Shown: piece by piece, positions 8,682-17,278 of the stretch | How the letters are laid out: every line of letters starts with the position of its first letter | Position numbering within the stretch: position 1 is the stretch's first letter | Origin: Salicibibacter cibarius | GTDB taxonomy: Bacteria > Bacillota > Bacilli > Bacillales > Marinococcaceae | NCBI RefSeq assembly: GCF_016495725.1 | Contig: NZ_CP054705.1 | Location: forward strand, 1,364,001 to 1,428,000 | Reading direction: 5' to 3' | DNA length: 64,000 bases | The notes under the pieces: model-generated | Told to the model about the DNA's origin: nothing | The model's input: the letters and a program-made list of their open reading frames with translations, nothing else | Databases searched by the model: none | Made by a program: the position numbers and the translations under genes

Positions 8682-10127
8682 GTGACGTCTATCATCAAGA
8701 ATCGATTATGGAAATACCGGGGAAGACGTATCCGTCGCCATATGCGCCATGCCGTATTACGGACCGGTCTTCTTTTTTTTGGGCTGTTCTTTTTCCTCAC
8801 GTTAGGCATTTACTTCCGTGATCCCATGATGAATGGACGACAATGGTTGGAATTATCGACCTATCAAGCCATTCGAGATTGGGACTGGCTCGGTATAAGC
8901 ATGGGTTTCTTCCTTGCTATGGTTGTTGGTGTGCTGGCGGTCGGTCTATCCTATGTGATCTTTTACGATGGATACAAACGCTTGTCTCACAAACAAAAAC
9001 TGGCTCGCATGTTTATTTCCAATGGGATGATGGAGACGGCATCCATGGATAAAAAGATACAATGGAAGCCTCGAAAAAAGCAGAAAACAAAAGTGACCTA
9101 CTTTCCGAAAGCCTACTACCGTGTCAAAGATAATTATATCCATATCAAGATCGCGATGGATATGACCAAACACCAGAAACAGTATTTAAATCTTGGCGAG
9201 GACATCGAAAACGGCTTTTATGCAGATACGGGAGAGCGGGAACTGGAAGACGGCTACATCTCCTATCGTTTTCTCTACGATGTAAGCAGGAATCGGATTT
9301 CGATTCATGATGTCAAAGCCGAAAATGGTTCCTTGAAACTGATGAAGCACATCGAATGGGCGTATGATTCCCTCCCTCATATGTTAATTGCCGGCGGAAC
9401 CGGGGGAGGAAAAACCTACTTTATTCTGACGATGATCGATAGCTTAATCAAGTCGGGAGCCGTCGTCTATATTCTTGATCCCAAACGTTCCGATCTCGCT
9501 GATTTAGCGGCAGTCATGCCGAAAGGCACCGTGTTGTACACGCCTAGCGCCATGATGAAAGTATTACGGGAATCCGTGGACGCGATGATGAAACGATCCG
9601 AAGAAATGAAAAAAATGCCGACCTATCAAACGGGAGGAAACTACGCCGATGTAGGGTTGCCGCCCGTTTTTATTGTGTTTGATGAGTACGTCGCTTTCAT
9701 GGAATCCTTGGACCGGATGGAACAGATGAAGGCGCTCGAATATATGAAGCAGGTGATCATGTTGGGGCGCCAGATGGGCTATTTTCTTATCCTTGCCGCC
9801 CAACGCCCGGATGCCAAATATCTTGCCGACGGGATACGCGATCAGTTTAACTTTCGTGTTGCCTTGGGTCGGATGTCCGAAGCTGGCTATGGCATGATGT
9901 TTGGCGATACCGACAAACGCTTCATTTTCAAGAACATCAAGGGGCGTGGCTATGCAGATACCGGAACCTCGGTGATTAGTGAATTTTATACCCCGCTTGT
10001 CCCGAAAGATTATGATTTTCTTGAGGAAATCGGGACATCCGCCCCGGGAATGGAGCGAGCGTTGGCGGCGGTAGCCGCCAGCGGTAGCGATAGCGAGCGG
10101 AATGAAGGGGCGCCCGGAGGCGCGTAG
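8682..10127 (+). CDS. conQ: FtsK/SpoIIIE-type conjugative coupling protein (ConQ/TcpA/Orf21 like)
   Basis: A 481-residue membrane-anchored DNA pump that couples the relaxase-DNA complex to the mating pore. Two hydrophobic segments near residues 27-43 and 72-95 are followed by a RecA-like motor with Walker A GGTGGGKT at 238-245, Walker B FIVFDEY at 330-336 and the LAAQRPDAKYLADGIRDQF region. Length fits ConQ of ICEBs1 (480). The GTG start at 8682 is the only upstream start but has a poorly spaced site, so the true start is uncertain. The last 30 codons are GC-rich and alanine-rich and contain DNA palindromes that lead into oriT. Confidence 0.93.
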   Translation: MTSIIKNRLWKYRGRRIRRHMRHAVLRTGLLFFGLFFFLTLGIYFRDPMMNGRQWLELSTYQAIRDWDWLGISMGFFLAMVVGVLAVGLSYVIFYDGYKRLSHKQKLARMFISNGMMETASMDKKIQWKPRKKQKTKVTYFPKAYYRVKDNYIHIKIAMDMTKHQKQYLNLGEDIENGFYADTGERELEDGYISYRFLYDVSRNRISIHDVKAENGSLKLMKHIEWAYDSLPHMLIAGGTGGGKTYFILTMIDSLIKSGAVVYILDPKRSDLADLAAVMPKGTVLYTPSAMMKVLRESVDAMMKRSEEMKKMPTYQTGGNYADVGLPPVFIVFDEYVAFMESLDRMEQMKALEYMKQVIMLGRQMGYFLILAAQRPDAKYLADGIRDQFNFRVALGRMSEAGYGMMFGDTDKRFIFKNIKGRGYADTGTSVISEFYTPLVPKDYDFLEEIGTSAPGMERALAAVAASGSDSERNEGAPGGA

Positions 10128-10131
10128 CGCC
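10063..10131. repeat. GC-rich palindromes next to oriT
   Basis: TGGCGGC (10063-10069) pairs with GCCGCCA (10074-10080) around GGTA, and GGCGC (10119-10123) pairs with GCGCC (10127-10131) around GTA. They lie in the 3' end of the coupling-protein gene and just upstream of the oriT stem. They may be binding sites for relaxosome factors or simply structure the nicking region. Confidence 0.5.
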
Positions 10132-10141
10132 GCAGGGTCCT

Positions 10142-10165
10142 ACCCCCTCCTGCTTACAGGGGGGT
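10142..10165 (+). other. oriT: Origin of transfer (oriT), ICEBs1/Tn916 type
   Basis: A 24-bp imperfect inverted repeat: ACCCCCTCC at the left, a TGCTTAC centre, and AGGGGGGT at the right. It has the same length and arrangement as the ICEBs1 oriT as I recall it (ACCCCCC arm, GCTAAC centre, AGGGGGGT arm) and lies in the same place, between the coupling-protein gene and the NicK-type relaxase gene. The relaxase should nick within the central part. The assignment rests on sequence likeness and position. Confidence 0.88.
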
Positions 10166-10196
10166 AGAAATGATATCGCGAAAGGAGGGATGATGC

Positions 10197-11201
10197 ATGG
10201 CAGAAGCAGAAAAACAGCCCCTGACAGCGATGGTGGACTATCTTCGGGTTTCATTCAAGCATCAGGACGAAGATCGTATCATCCAAAACGTGTTAGGCAT
10301 CAAAAAAGCGTTTATGATTCATGAAGAGCGAGCGTTCTATGGGTATGTCGGCACCTATGCCCTGGATTTTATCCGCGTGCTGTATTCCATTCCCGGCGAC
10401 GCGAAAGGAACCTTAATTGAATTGAGCGGCCAAGGCTGTCGGCAGTATGAAACGTTTTTAAAGGGCATGAAGAAAACGTGGTTTGATTTTTTCCAACAGT
10501 GCCTTCAAAACGGCGGCACCTTTACCCGTCTGGATATTGCCATTGACGATCACAAACCGTATTTTTCCCTCCTGAAGATTCGTGACAAAATCGAACGACA
10601 GGAATGTACGACACGGTTTAAAAAAATTGTCTTTCATTCCAGTGTTAACTCTAAGGATTGGCATCGTGGCGGCCACACCATTTATTTTGGTTCCCGTAAA
10701 TCGGATGTCCACATCTGCTTTTATGAAAAGAATTATGAACAAGCGGAAAAATGGAACCTTCCCTTAGAAGATTTCGGGGAGTGGAATCGCTATGAAATTC
10801 GCATGAAAGATCAACGGGCCCAAGAAGCGATTCGACATTTAGTTGACCGCCAAGATTTTAAAGGTGTCGCCATGGAAGTCATCAACAACTATCTTCGTTT
10901 TGTAGAGGCCAGGGATGTGCACCGGCGCTATTGGGATACGAGCCTGTTTTGGCAAACGTTTGTCGAGGACTTTGGGCACTTACGCCTCTTTGTGGAACCG
11001 GCTCAAGACTTTTACGAAAAAAGCTTGAATTGGATGAAGAATTATTGTGCACCGACGATGAAAATGGTGTGGGAAAAAGATCGGATATTAGGCACGAATG
11101 ACTTGATGGATATGATCCAATTTTCCGACATGGGCAAACGCCAAGAAAAAATGCTGGATGTTTTTGTGACGGACATTGACGACATGATGATACGTGAATA
11201 G
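10197..11201 (+). CDS. nicK: NicK/Orf20-type relaxase (replication initiation factor family, MOB_T)
   Basis: A 334-residue relaxase of the Rep_trans family that nicks oriT for conjugation and rolling-circle replication. Visible conserved stretches are TAMVDYLRVSFK at the start, GGTFTRLDIAIDD around 105, TIYFGSRKSDVHICFYEKNYEQ around 165, and WNRYEIRMKD around 200, the order found in NicK and Tn916 Orf20. AAAGGAGG precedes the ATG with good spacing. It lies immediately after the oriT it should recognise and is followed by a terminator and a hairpin-rich segment, as in ICEBs1, where a single-strand origin follows nicK. Confidence 0.93.
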   Translation: MAEAEKQPLTAMVDYLRVSFKHQDEDRIIQNVLGIKKAFMIHEERAFYGYVGTYALDFIRVLYSIPGDAKGTLIELSGQGCRQYETFLKGMKKTWFDFFQQCLQNGGTFTRLDIAIDDHKPYFSLLKIRDKIERQECTTRFKKIVFHSSVNSKDWHRGGHTIYFGSRKSDVHICFYEKNYEQAEKWNLPLEDFGEWNRYEIRMKDQRAQEAIRHLVDRQDFKGVAMEVINNYLRFVEARDVHRRYWDTSLFWQTFVEDFGHLRLFVEPAQDFYEKSLNWMKNYCAPTMKMVWEKDRILGTNDLMDMIQFSDMGKRQEKMLDVFVTDIDDMMIRE

Positions 11202-11229
11202 GCCTTCCTTCGAACAAGGAGGCTTTTTT
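11202..11229 (+). terminator. Terminator-like hairpin after the relaxase gene
   Basis: GGCCTTCCTT pairs with AAGGAGGC across a short CGAAC loop, with a one-base bulge, and is followed by a run of six T. It directly follows the relaxase stop. Confidence 0.75.
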
Positions 11230-11271
11230 GTTTGGATCAACCCCCACGGCAGTCATTCGTACCTATATGGG

Positions 11272-11475
11272 TATCCTGTCAACGGTAAGCGGACCGCGTT
11301 TAGCGGGAGCATTAAGGAGTTGACAGGAATGAGGCTTTACCACCCTCTTGGCTTTGGAAGAAAACACTTTTTCTTCCTTGCCACCCGGCGAGGGAGCCCC
11401 CGATTGCCATCGGGGGTTGGGGGATAAAAAATGGCGGTCAAGCTGGCTCAGCTTGCAGGTTTGGACAGCGTCCAA
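11272..11475. other. Candidate single-strand origin (sso): cluster of hairpins
   Basis: Four perfect stems lie in about 200 non-coding bases: CCTGTCAAC (11275) with GTTGACAGG (11319); CCCCCGAT/ATCGGGGG (11397-11416); AAGCTG/CAGCTT (11440-11454); TTGGAC/GTCCAA (11461-11475). A GGAAGAAA/TTTCTTCC pair also lies near 11356. In ICEBs1 a functional sso that primes complementary-strand synthesis lies just downstream of nicK. By position and structure this is the counterpart, although the sequence is not one I can match to a known sso family. Confidence 0.5.
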
Positions 11476-11545
11476 GGTTTTACATGAAGAAAGTTTACCC
11501 GAACGATAGGAGTTTGTTTCGCTAAAGGAAAGGATGTGAAAAAAG

Positions 11546-12043
11546 ATGGACATGCATGTATTCATTGTGAATCTTGGAAAATATAACGAGGGGGAATCGG
11601 TGGGCGCTTGGTTTACCCCGCCGATTCATATGGAGTACGTCCAAGAACGCATCGGTTTGAATGGTGCGTATGAAGAATATGCGATTCACGATTATGAACT
11701 TCCGTTTGATATTGGAGAATATACCCCGATTGAGGAAGTCAACCGTCTATGTGAAATGGCGGAAGAATTAAGTGGGACGCCGATGGCAGGGGCGATCAGA
11801 GAACTCCAGGATTATTTTGGTAGCTTTGAGGAACTGATGGAGCGACAAGACGATATTATTTATTATCCAGACTGTAACGATATGGAGGATGTAGCCATCT
11901 ACCTGATTGAAGAAACAGGAATATTGGGCGAAATCCCCGCCCAACTGCAAGGCTATATTGACTATGAAACCTTTGGACGTGATCTTGAATTGAGTGGAGG
12001 TTTTCTTGTCACGTCTCAAGGGATTTTTGAAATTGTCCATTAA
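11546..12043 (+). CDS. ardA: ArdA-type antirestriction protein
   Basis: A 165-residue, strongly acidic DNA mimic that inhibits type I restriction enzymes and so protects the element when it enters a new host as unmodified DNA. Family features are the N-terminal FIVNLGKYNEGESVGAWFTPP, the YEEYAIHDYE stretch and the C-terminal GYIDYETFGRDLELSG, which match Tn916 Orf18/ArdA. An AAGGAAAGG-type site lies upstream of the ATG. It sits between the relaxase and the mating-pore genes, as in Tn916. ICEBs1 itself lacks ArdA, so in this respect the module resembles Tn916 more. Confidence 0.93.
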   Translation: MDMHVFIVNLGKYNEGESVGAWFTPPIHMEYVQERIGLNGAYEEYAIHDYELPFDIGEYTPIEEVNRLCEMAEELSGTPMAGAIRELQDYFGSFEELMERQDDIIYYPDCNDMEDVAIYLIEETGILGEIPAQLQGYIDYETFGRDLELSGGFLVTSQGIFEIVH

Positions 12044-12106
12044 CCATTTTGAAGGGGTTGAAGCATTTACGGCGGATATGGTGAATGATAGAAGGTGGTC
12101 ATCGTC

Positions 12107-12469
12107 ATGATTAGAAATTTAGATTTTGTTCGTAGAGGTTTGACGCATTTCAATGTTGACGTGGATATAAGAAACATTGAACAAGCGATGGTTGATGAAG
12201 CAGAGGATCATTGTATTCGTTATGGGGAACCATTCATGGTTCGCGTGCCTTTTTATCATGGCTTACGTGATTTAGGGTTTGATGCGGAAGGGGTTTTACC
12301 CTTAGATGTGGTCATCTTCGCGGTAAAAGATAGGGAAGCATATACAAAGAATGGAGAGCCTATTTCTATCGACTATGTAGGGATTTTTGATCTATTTATC
12401 GTTCCTTTGGAATATCAGGCAGTCCTTGAAAAAAGAGCGGATGAAAGAGAAGAAATGAAGGGGGGATGA
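12107..12469 (+). CDS. Hypothetical protein of the conjugation module (120 residues)
   Basis: A 120-residue soluble acidic protein (MIRNLDFVRRGLTHFNVDVD and onward) with no family I recognise. AGAAGGTGG precedes the ATG at 12107 with good spacing; a GTG at 12095 is a less likely start. It ends 5 bases before the next gene, with that gene's GGGGGG site inside its end, so the two are translationally linked. Position corresponds to the variable small genes between ardA and conB in related elements. Confidence 0.7.
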   Translation: MIRNLDFVRRGLTHFNVDVDIRNIEQAMVDEAEDHCIRYGEPFMVRVPFYHGLRDLGFDAEGVLPLDVVIFAVKDREAYTKNGEPISIDYVGIFDLFIVPLEYQAVLEKRADEREEMKGG

Positions 12470-12473
12470 TGAA

Positions 12474-12761
12474 ATGAAACAAGTGGAGTTGTTGAATCGT
12501 TCCTATTTGGAAAAGGCGTTGGATGATGTCGGCATGATAGATACAATAGAAGAAATCGTTGAACGCATGAAAGAACATGTGCTTTCGATGGTCAAACATC
12601 TTTCTGAGCAGTTTGTCATTGATGTTCGATTCATGGTGAATGATGTGTTGGAGACCATTCGACTTGTGTTTATCACGACTGAACATGTGGACCCGCCCGA
12701 AGATGGCGAAGAACAACCGCAATATGTCGAATTTGTCTCCCTCGAACAAGCGAACGAGTGA
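12474..12761 (+). CDS. Hypothetical protein of the conjugation module (95 residues)
   Basis: A 95-residue mostly helical acidic protein (MKQVELLNRSYLEKALDDVG and onward), with an acidic C-terminal tail. A GGGGGG site overlaps the end of the preceding gene. No signal peptide, membrane segment or known motif is visible. It is followed by a terminator, so this small operon (ardA and two unknown genes) appears separate from the mating-pore operon. Role unknown; an accessory defence or regulatory role is only a guess from its neighbour ArdA. Confidence 0.68.
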   Translation: MKQVELLNRSYLEKALDDVGMIDTIEEIVERMKEHVLSMVKHLSEQFVIDVRFMVNDVLETIRLVFITTEHVDPPEDGEEQPQYVEFVSLEQANE

Positions 12762-12840
12762 TTTTTTATATTACCCATCAGTGTACCGAAAACCCGTCAA
12801 CGGTATGAAAAAGGACATATGAAACATGCGTGGCCAACAA

Positions 12841-12868
12841 GGGTGTTACGAAGCGTAACATCCTTTTT
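12841..12868 (+). terminator. Rho-independent terminator before conB
   Basis: GGGTGTTACG (12841-12850) pairs with CGTAACATCC (12854-12863) with one G-U pair, loop AAG, followed by TTTTT. It separates the ardA group from the mating-pore genes. Confidence 0.85.
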
Positions 12869-12900
12869 ATATTGGCTGGAAAAAGAGAGGGGATGAAGGA

Positions 12901-13872
12901 TTGAAAGCGTCATTCAAACATGTATGGGAGCGGATGAAACGGCGGAAAGCAAACATTCATCGTCCGCCAAAAGAAAAATCGAGCCTGAAAAAAGATACGT
13001 CGAGACGGACAGCGATCGCTGTTTGGACCCTCATCGGCGGATTACTATTTTTCTCTATGCTTGCCGTGATGCTTTCGATGAATACCCGTTCTACGTTCAA
13101 TGATCTACGTGCAGCGGTCGTTGATGATGATCATGAACAAGAAGAAGAAGATTCGGACATGGATGTTGTCACGGCGGACGCCTTTTTAAGCGATTTTGTG
13201 GAAGCGTATATCAATGTGAGGGATGATTCGGAAGCGTTAGACGAACGGCGTGGCGCATTAGAACCCTTTATGGCTTCGATGGAAGCGGATGATGAATGGG
13301 ATATGTATGACGTGGATATGGACGGGGAACGACGACTCGAACATGCGAATTTGTTTCATGTTGATGAGACGGATGATGGAGGCGTTTTTCAATATGAGGT
13401 CACTTATATCAATGAATACGACGATGAAAGCGAAGAAAAAACGTTGCTTCTTCATGTCCCACTGGCCGAAACAGATGGGCAATATGCGGTGACGGGGGAA
13501 CCGTATTTTACGCAAGTGTATGATTTGGATGCTTCTATCACGCTTGCAGATGAAGAAAGAAACATGGATGCGTATGTGGGGGATGAGCAGGGAGCCATTC
13601 TCGCCTTTCTGGATGATTTTTTTGAGGAATATGCGTCGGGGGACGAAGACGATTTAAATTATATGATGAGTGACCCTGAAAGTTTAAACGGGGCTTTCGT
13701 TTATGAAGGCATGGCGAATGAAACGTTGGAGCAACAAGAGGATGGCTTTTTGGTCCATACAGAGGTTCAGATGGTCGAAGAGGTGACAGGCCTTGCGTAT
13801 GCCTTTGATGTAGCTCTTTATTTGGAAGAGATGAACGGAAACTATATGGTGACGCAAATGGATTATGAGTAA
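12901..13872 (+). CDS. conB: ConB/TcpC-type mating-pore protein (VirB8-like)
   Basis: A 323-residue bitopic membrane protein. It has a basic cytoplasmic N-terminus (KRRKANIHRPPKEKSSLKK), one transmembrane segment at about 42-62, and a long extracellular part with two NTF2-like (VirB8/TcpC) domains near 95-200 and 220-320. This matches ConB of ICEBs1 and Orf13 of Tn916, a structural part of the mating channel. The extracellular domains are unusually acidic (EQEEEDSDMD and many D/E clusters), consistent with a saline environment. The start is a TTG at 12901 with GAGGGG and AAGGA upstream. It begins the pore operon. Confidence 0.88.
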   Translation: MKASFKHVWERMKRRKANIHRPPKEKSSLKKDTSRRTAIAVWTLIGGLLFFSMLAVMLSMNTRSTFNDLRAAVVDDDHEQEEEDSDMDVVTADAFLSDFVEAYINVRDDSEALDERRGALEPFMASMEADDEWDMYDVDMDGERRLEHANLFHVDETDDGGVFQYEVTYINEYDDESEEKTLLLHVPLAETDGQYAVTGEPYFTQVYDLDASITLADEERNMDAYVGDEQGAILAFLDDFFEEYASGDEDDLNYMMSDPESLNGAFVYEGMANETLEQQEDGFLVHTEVQMVEEVTGLAYAFDVALYLEEMNGNYMVTQMDYE

Positions 13873-13884
13873 GAGGGGAGGCAC

Positions 13885-14139
13885 ATGGACATGTTTGCAT
13901 GGATTGCGATTTTAGGGCAGGCCAACTTACCTGATTTGTCGGCGGTTGAAAATTGGGGTTTGAATATTGTGACGCAAGTTATTACGTTAATTGTGATTTT
14001 TTTGGTGACGAAGCATCTGGCCAAATTTCGAGTCGGTGCCGTGGTTTCGGCTTGTATCTTTGCAGCGGTTGTGACGTTTGTGGTGCAAAATTGGGATCAA
14101 GTAACGGAATGGGTCGAAGCATTGATTGATCTCTTGTAG
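13885..14139 (+). CDS. conC: ConC/TcpD-type small membrane protein
   Basis: An 84-residue protein with two hydrophobic helices (about 25-45 and 52-70), size and layout of ConC from ICEBs1 (TcpD family). It is part of the mating machinery; in ICEBs1 most con genes are essential for transfer but conC is reported to be dispensable. It starts 12 bases after conB with GAGGGGAGG ahead of the ATG. The call rests mainly on gene order, size and topology. Confidence 0.82.
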   Translation: MDMFAWIAILGQANLPDLSAVENWGLNIVTQVITLIVIFLVTKHLAKFRVGAVVSACIFAAVVTFVVQNWDQVTEWVEALIDLL

Positions 14140-14211
14140 GCGTCTTGAACATGAATATGTTCATGATTTGGTAATGTTGTTTGAATGGATGATTGGATGA
14201 GGGGGGCTTTG

Positions 14212-14736
14212 ATGCGCGTCATTTTTAACTATCGGCAGGCCTTGCGAGAACCGAAAAAAATCCAACAAATCACGGAAAACTATTCGTTGCCATTTTCGAT
14301 TGAATTCATCCCTGCGATGAATTTTTTAATTTTTATGGCCATGACAGCCGGTGTGCTTTATGGCATTCATGCGGTTTTTCCGTTTGCATTGGAATGGACA
14401 TTTGTCATCTTTCTGATTGGGATTCCACTTATGTTAACGGCGTTAGTGAAAAAAATACAGCCCGATGGGAAAAACATTTATCTGTATATCTATGATTTTT
14501 TCAAGTATTTGGTCAGCGTGAAAATCCCGAACAAACGGCTTTGCCATGATCGGCCCGTGGCATGGATGAAGGATGCCAGGATTCAATTTCGTCAATGTGT
14601 GAAAGTGGTGAGAAAGAAACATGGGCGTATTAAAAACACCGATCAAAACGATGATGGGGAATTTATTGTTAACGAGCACGGGCGACGTGTGGGCGTTCTA
14701 TCGTATTCAAAGCACGTCGATTCCCAAGCAGAATGA
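14212..14736 (+). CDS. conD: ConD/TcpE-type conjugation protein
   Basis: A 174-residue TcpE-family membrane protein (VirB3-like position). An N-terminal amphipathic region (FNYRQALREPKKIQQ) is followed by two hydrophobic segments near residues 33-75 and a basic cytoplasmic tail. The start at 14212 is chosen because GAGGGGGG lies 6 bases upstream; in-frame ATGs at 14185 and 14197 lie before or inside that site. The 3' end overlaps conE by 116 bases, an unusually long overlap that suggests coupled translation of these two pore components. Confidence 0.85.
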   Translation: MRVIFNYRQALREPKKIQQITENYSLPFSIEFIPAMNFLIFMAMTAGVLYGIHAVFPFALEWTFVIFLIGIPLMLTALVKKIQPDGKNIYLYIYDFFKYLVSVKIPNKRLCHDRPVAWMKDARIQFRQCVKVVRKKHGRIKNTDQNDDGEFIVNEHGRRVGVLSYSKHVDSQAE

Positions 14737-17119
14737 AAAAGTCGTGGATAGTTATAAAAAGAATTGGAAGCAATGCCTGGAGGAATTAACGGATTATCAG
14801 GATGTTCACTTTATGATGTATCCGCAAGAGTTTCGCTTAAACGAACGATTGGAGGACTTGTACCAAGATGTTGCCATGGATGCAGAAGCGATGGCGACGT
14901 ATTACATGGATGAAACGGTTAACTTGTTGGAACAACGGTTGGGGCGACTCACCAAAAATGATTTTATTTTAGGCGTTCGATTGAAAATGGAACGAATCAA
15001 CGTGGACGCTGAATTAAAAGAAAATGTGCTTTCGCTTTTTTCGGGTGTGACGGATACGATTGTGAATCTATTAGGATGGGAGCAGCACGTGTCTGCTTCC
15101 TTTTTTGAGCAATTTCGGGAAGCCGAAGGCGAGTTAGCGAATGTGGTTGCCATGGTTGGTGGCGTAAAACTAACCGAGCGTGAATTGATTTATGTGAATC
15201 GCTTTCACTTTTTACGTGGCTTAGATCATGACGTATCGGAAGAAATGGATCATGCGTCGCCGGAAGCCATTACCAATACCATGATTGATCCGACAACGCC
15301 ATCTGTGCTTCACCTTCATAGTGATGAAGATGACGGGTATATCTCGTTTGTGGTGGTGGATGAATGTCACCATAACATGGCCGGGAGTGAATTGTTTTAT
15401 GAAGCCCAATCTCTTCCGTTTCCCGTTGAGATCGATATCAAAGCACAAGTGGAAAGTAAAACCAAAACGAAAACGAATGTCAATCTCAAAAAACAGCAAT
15501 TACGGGAATCCGCGAAAGAACAGAATATGATTGGTGATGAAACGGATGCATCGGTCGCCACCAGTGATTATTTAGTGCGGCATCTCCAGGATGAGATTAA
15601 AAAAGACGACGTTCATATGATCAACTGGATCGCCGTCCTGATTGTGGATGGAAAAACGAAAAAAGCCTGTTTGAATCGTGCCAAAGCCGTTAAACGCCAT
15701 ATGAAATCGGCAGGTATGATTTGTCGTGTGCCTGTTGCGGATCAACTTCTATTGTTCTATCAAAGTTTGCCCGGCAAACGCCTTGATTTAACCCACCGGA
15801 ATTGGCTCCAAAAAACGACCCAGGATGGGGTAGCGGAAAACTTTTTTGCGGTGAATGCGGATGTCGGTTCAAAGGTCGGATACTTCATTGGATGGATTGA
15901 TCGGTTTGATAAGCATACCGATTTGGCCGCTGCGATTCAGTCGAGTCGAGACCCGATCTTTTATCACCCGTTTTTAGCGAATCAACAAGTGAAGGGCTCG
16001 AAAACGAGATCCCCCCATGTGCTGATCACAGGCGATACCGGCAATGGAAAATCGTTTTTGGCAAAGTTGCTGTTTCTCTATATCACGATGATGGACGTGA
16101 AATGTTTATATATTGACCCGAAAAAAGAGTTACGAAAATGGATACGGAAAGCGATGGTCCATCCAGACGTGAAAAAAGATTACCCGTTATTTGTGGAGCA
16201 TTTGAAAACGTTCCACTTTATTACGCTTGATGCGGAAGACGAAGAAAATTGGGGCGCCTTAGATCCCATTTCCTTTTTGCCGCCGATGCAAGCGAAAGAA
16301 ATGGTGGAAATGATTATTTCGCAAGTGTATAGCTTTAAGGGCAAAGATGATGTTCACACGGCGTTCTTAAAAGCGATTACGACGGTCATTGAACAAAAAG
16401 AGAAAGGCTATCAAGTTGGAACGACACACGTGATTAAAGCATTAACCGCCCATGAGGAACCGGCGGTGCGAAAGGCCGGGGCGTTTTTAGCGGAAGTGAC
16501 GGCTGATTCCGTCATGAAATTATGTGTGCATGATGGATCAAACGATGCGTTATCGCTGGATAAGCGGATCAGTATCGTTGAAATTGAACATTTAGATTTG
16601 CCGGAAGCCACCGACAGTATCGAAAGCTACACGAATGCGCAATTAAAATCCAGTGCGGTGATGTATGCGCTTGGAAAGTATTGTGAACTCTTTGGGAAAA
16701 CGAAAGAAGAACGAACGGCCGAGTTTATGGATGAGGCATGGATGATCACGGCGAATACCACGGGGCGGAAAGTGGAAAAGCAGATGCGACGAGTGGGGCG
16801 AAGTTACAATAATGCCTTGTTTTTCATCTCTCAAAGTACCAAGGATGCCCTACGAGAAGAAGAAAGTGGGAACTATGGGGTCGCCTTTGCCTTTGACGAA
16901 CCCAACGAACGACCCGACGTTTTAACATGGATGAATATGGAGGCCACGGAAGAAAATATTGAGATGCTTGAGGACATGTACCAAGGGCAATGTTTGATGA
17001 AAGATTATTATGGGCGGACAGCGAAAATGAGTGTGGAATGTTTGTTTGATGAATGGGCTTCGGCCTTTGAAACGGTGGAAGCCTCAGCTGTTGCATCCGC
17101 TGAAGAAAAATATTTATAG
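14621..17119 (+). CDS. conE: ConE/TcpF-type VirB4-like ATPase
   Basis: An 832-residue ATPase that powers the mating pore at the membrane. The N-terminal region starts LKTPIKTMMGNLLLTSTGDV, typical of ConE proteins. The Walker A ITGDTGNGKSFLAKLL lies near residue 470, followed by CLYIDPKKELRKW. Walker B and later motifs are seen in AEFMDEAWMI and the FISQSTKDALREEE region near 740. Length equals ConE of ICEBs1 (about 830). Because the start lies inside conD, translation is probably coupled. A terminator-like hairpin follows. Confidence 0.94.
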   Translation: MGVLKTPIKTMMGNLLLTSTGDVWAFYRIQSTSIPKQNEKVVDSYKKNWKQCLEELTDYQDVHFMMYPQEFRLNERLEDLYQDVAMDAEAMATYYMDETVNLLEQRLGRLTKNDFILGVRLKMERINVDAELKENVLSLFSGVTDTIVNLLGWEQHVSASFFEQFREAEGELANVVAMVGGVKLTERELIYVNRFHFLRGLDHDVSEEMDHASPEAITNTMIDPTTPSVLHLHSDEDDGYISFVVVDECHHNMAGSELFYEAQSLPFPVEIDIKAQVESKTKTKTNVNLKKQQLRESAKEQNMIGDETDASVATSDYLVRHLQDEIKKDDVHMINWIAVLIVDGKTKKACLNRAKAVKRHMKSAGMICRVPVADQLLLFYQSLPGKRLDLTHRNWLQKTTQDGVAENFFAVNADVGSKVGYFIGWIDRFDKHTDLAAAIQSSRDPIFYHPFLANQQVKGSKTRSPHVLITGDTGNGKSFLAKLLFLYITMMDVKCLYIDPKKELRKWIRKAMVHPDVKKDYPLFVEHLKTFHFITLDAEDEENWGALDPISFLPPMQAKEMVEMIISQVYSFKGKDDVHTAFLKAITTVIEQKEKGYQVGTTHVIKALTAHEEPAVRKAGAFLAEVTADSVMKLCVHDGSNDALSLDKRISIVEIEHLDLPEATDSIESYTNAQLKSSAVMYALGKYCELFGKTKEERTAEFMDEAWMITANTTGRKVEKQMRRVGRSYNNALFFISQSTKDALREEESGNYGVAFAFDEPNERPDVLTWMNMEATEENIEMLEDMYQGQCLMKDYYGRTAKMSVECLFDEWASAFETVEASAVASAEEKYL

Positions 17120-17124
17120 CGAGA

Positions 17125-17152
17125 AGAGTCACGGTCCACGTGGCTCTTTTTT
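17125..17152 (+). terminator. Terminator between conE and conG
   Basis: AGAGTCACG (17125-17133) pairs with CGTGGCTCT (17139-17147), one G-U pair, followed by six T. It is placed inside the pore gene cluster, so it may attenuate rather than stop transcription. Confidence 0.75.
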
Positions 17153-17278
17153 AAGTGATTGGTTTTAAATACTGTGATCGTGACCGTGTGTATCGCGTAT
17201 GTACGGAAAACGACGGAACGAAGGTGATGGACGACGTTCATTGATGAACACGGTTGGATGAAGAAGGGAGGGATTGGG

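Noticed and set aside
13538-13900. Minus-strand frame opposite conB
   Set aside because: Proline/histidine-rich composition typical of an antisense shadow of the acidic ConB gene.
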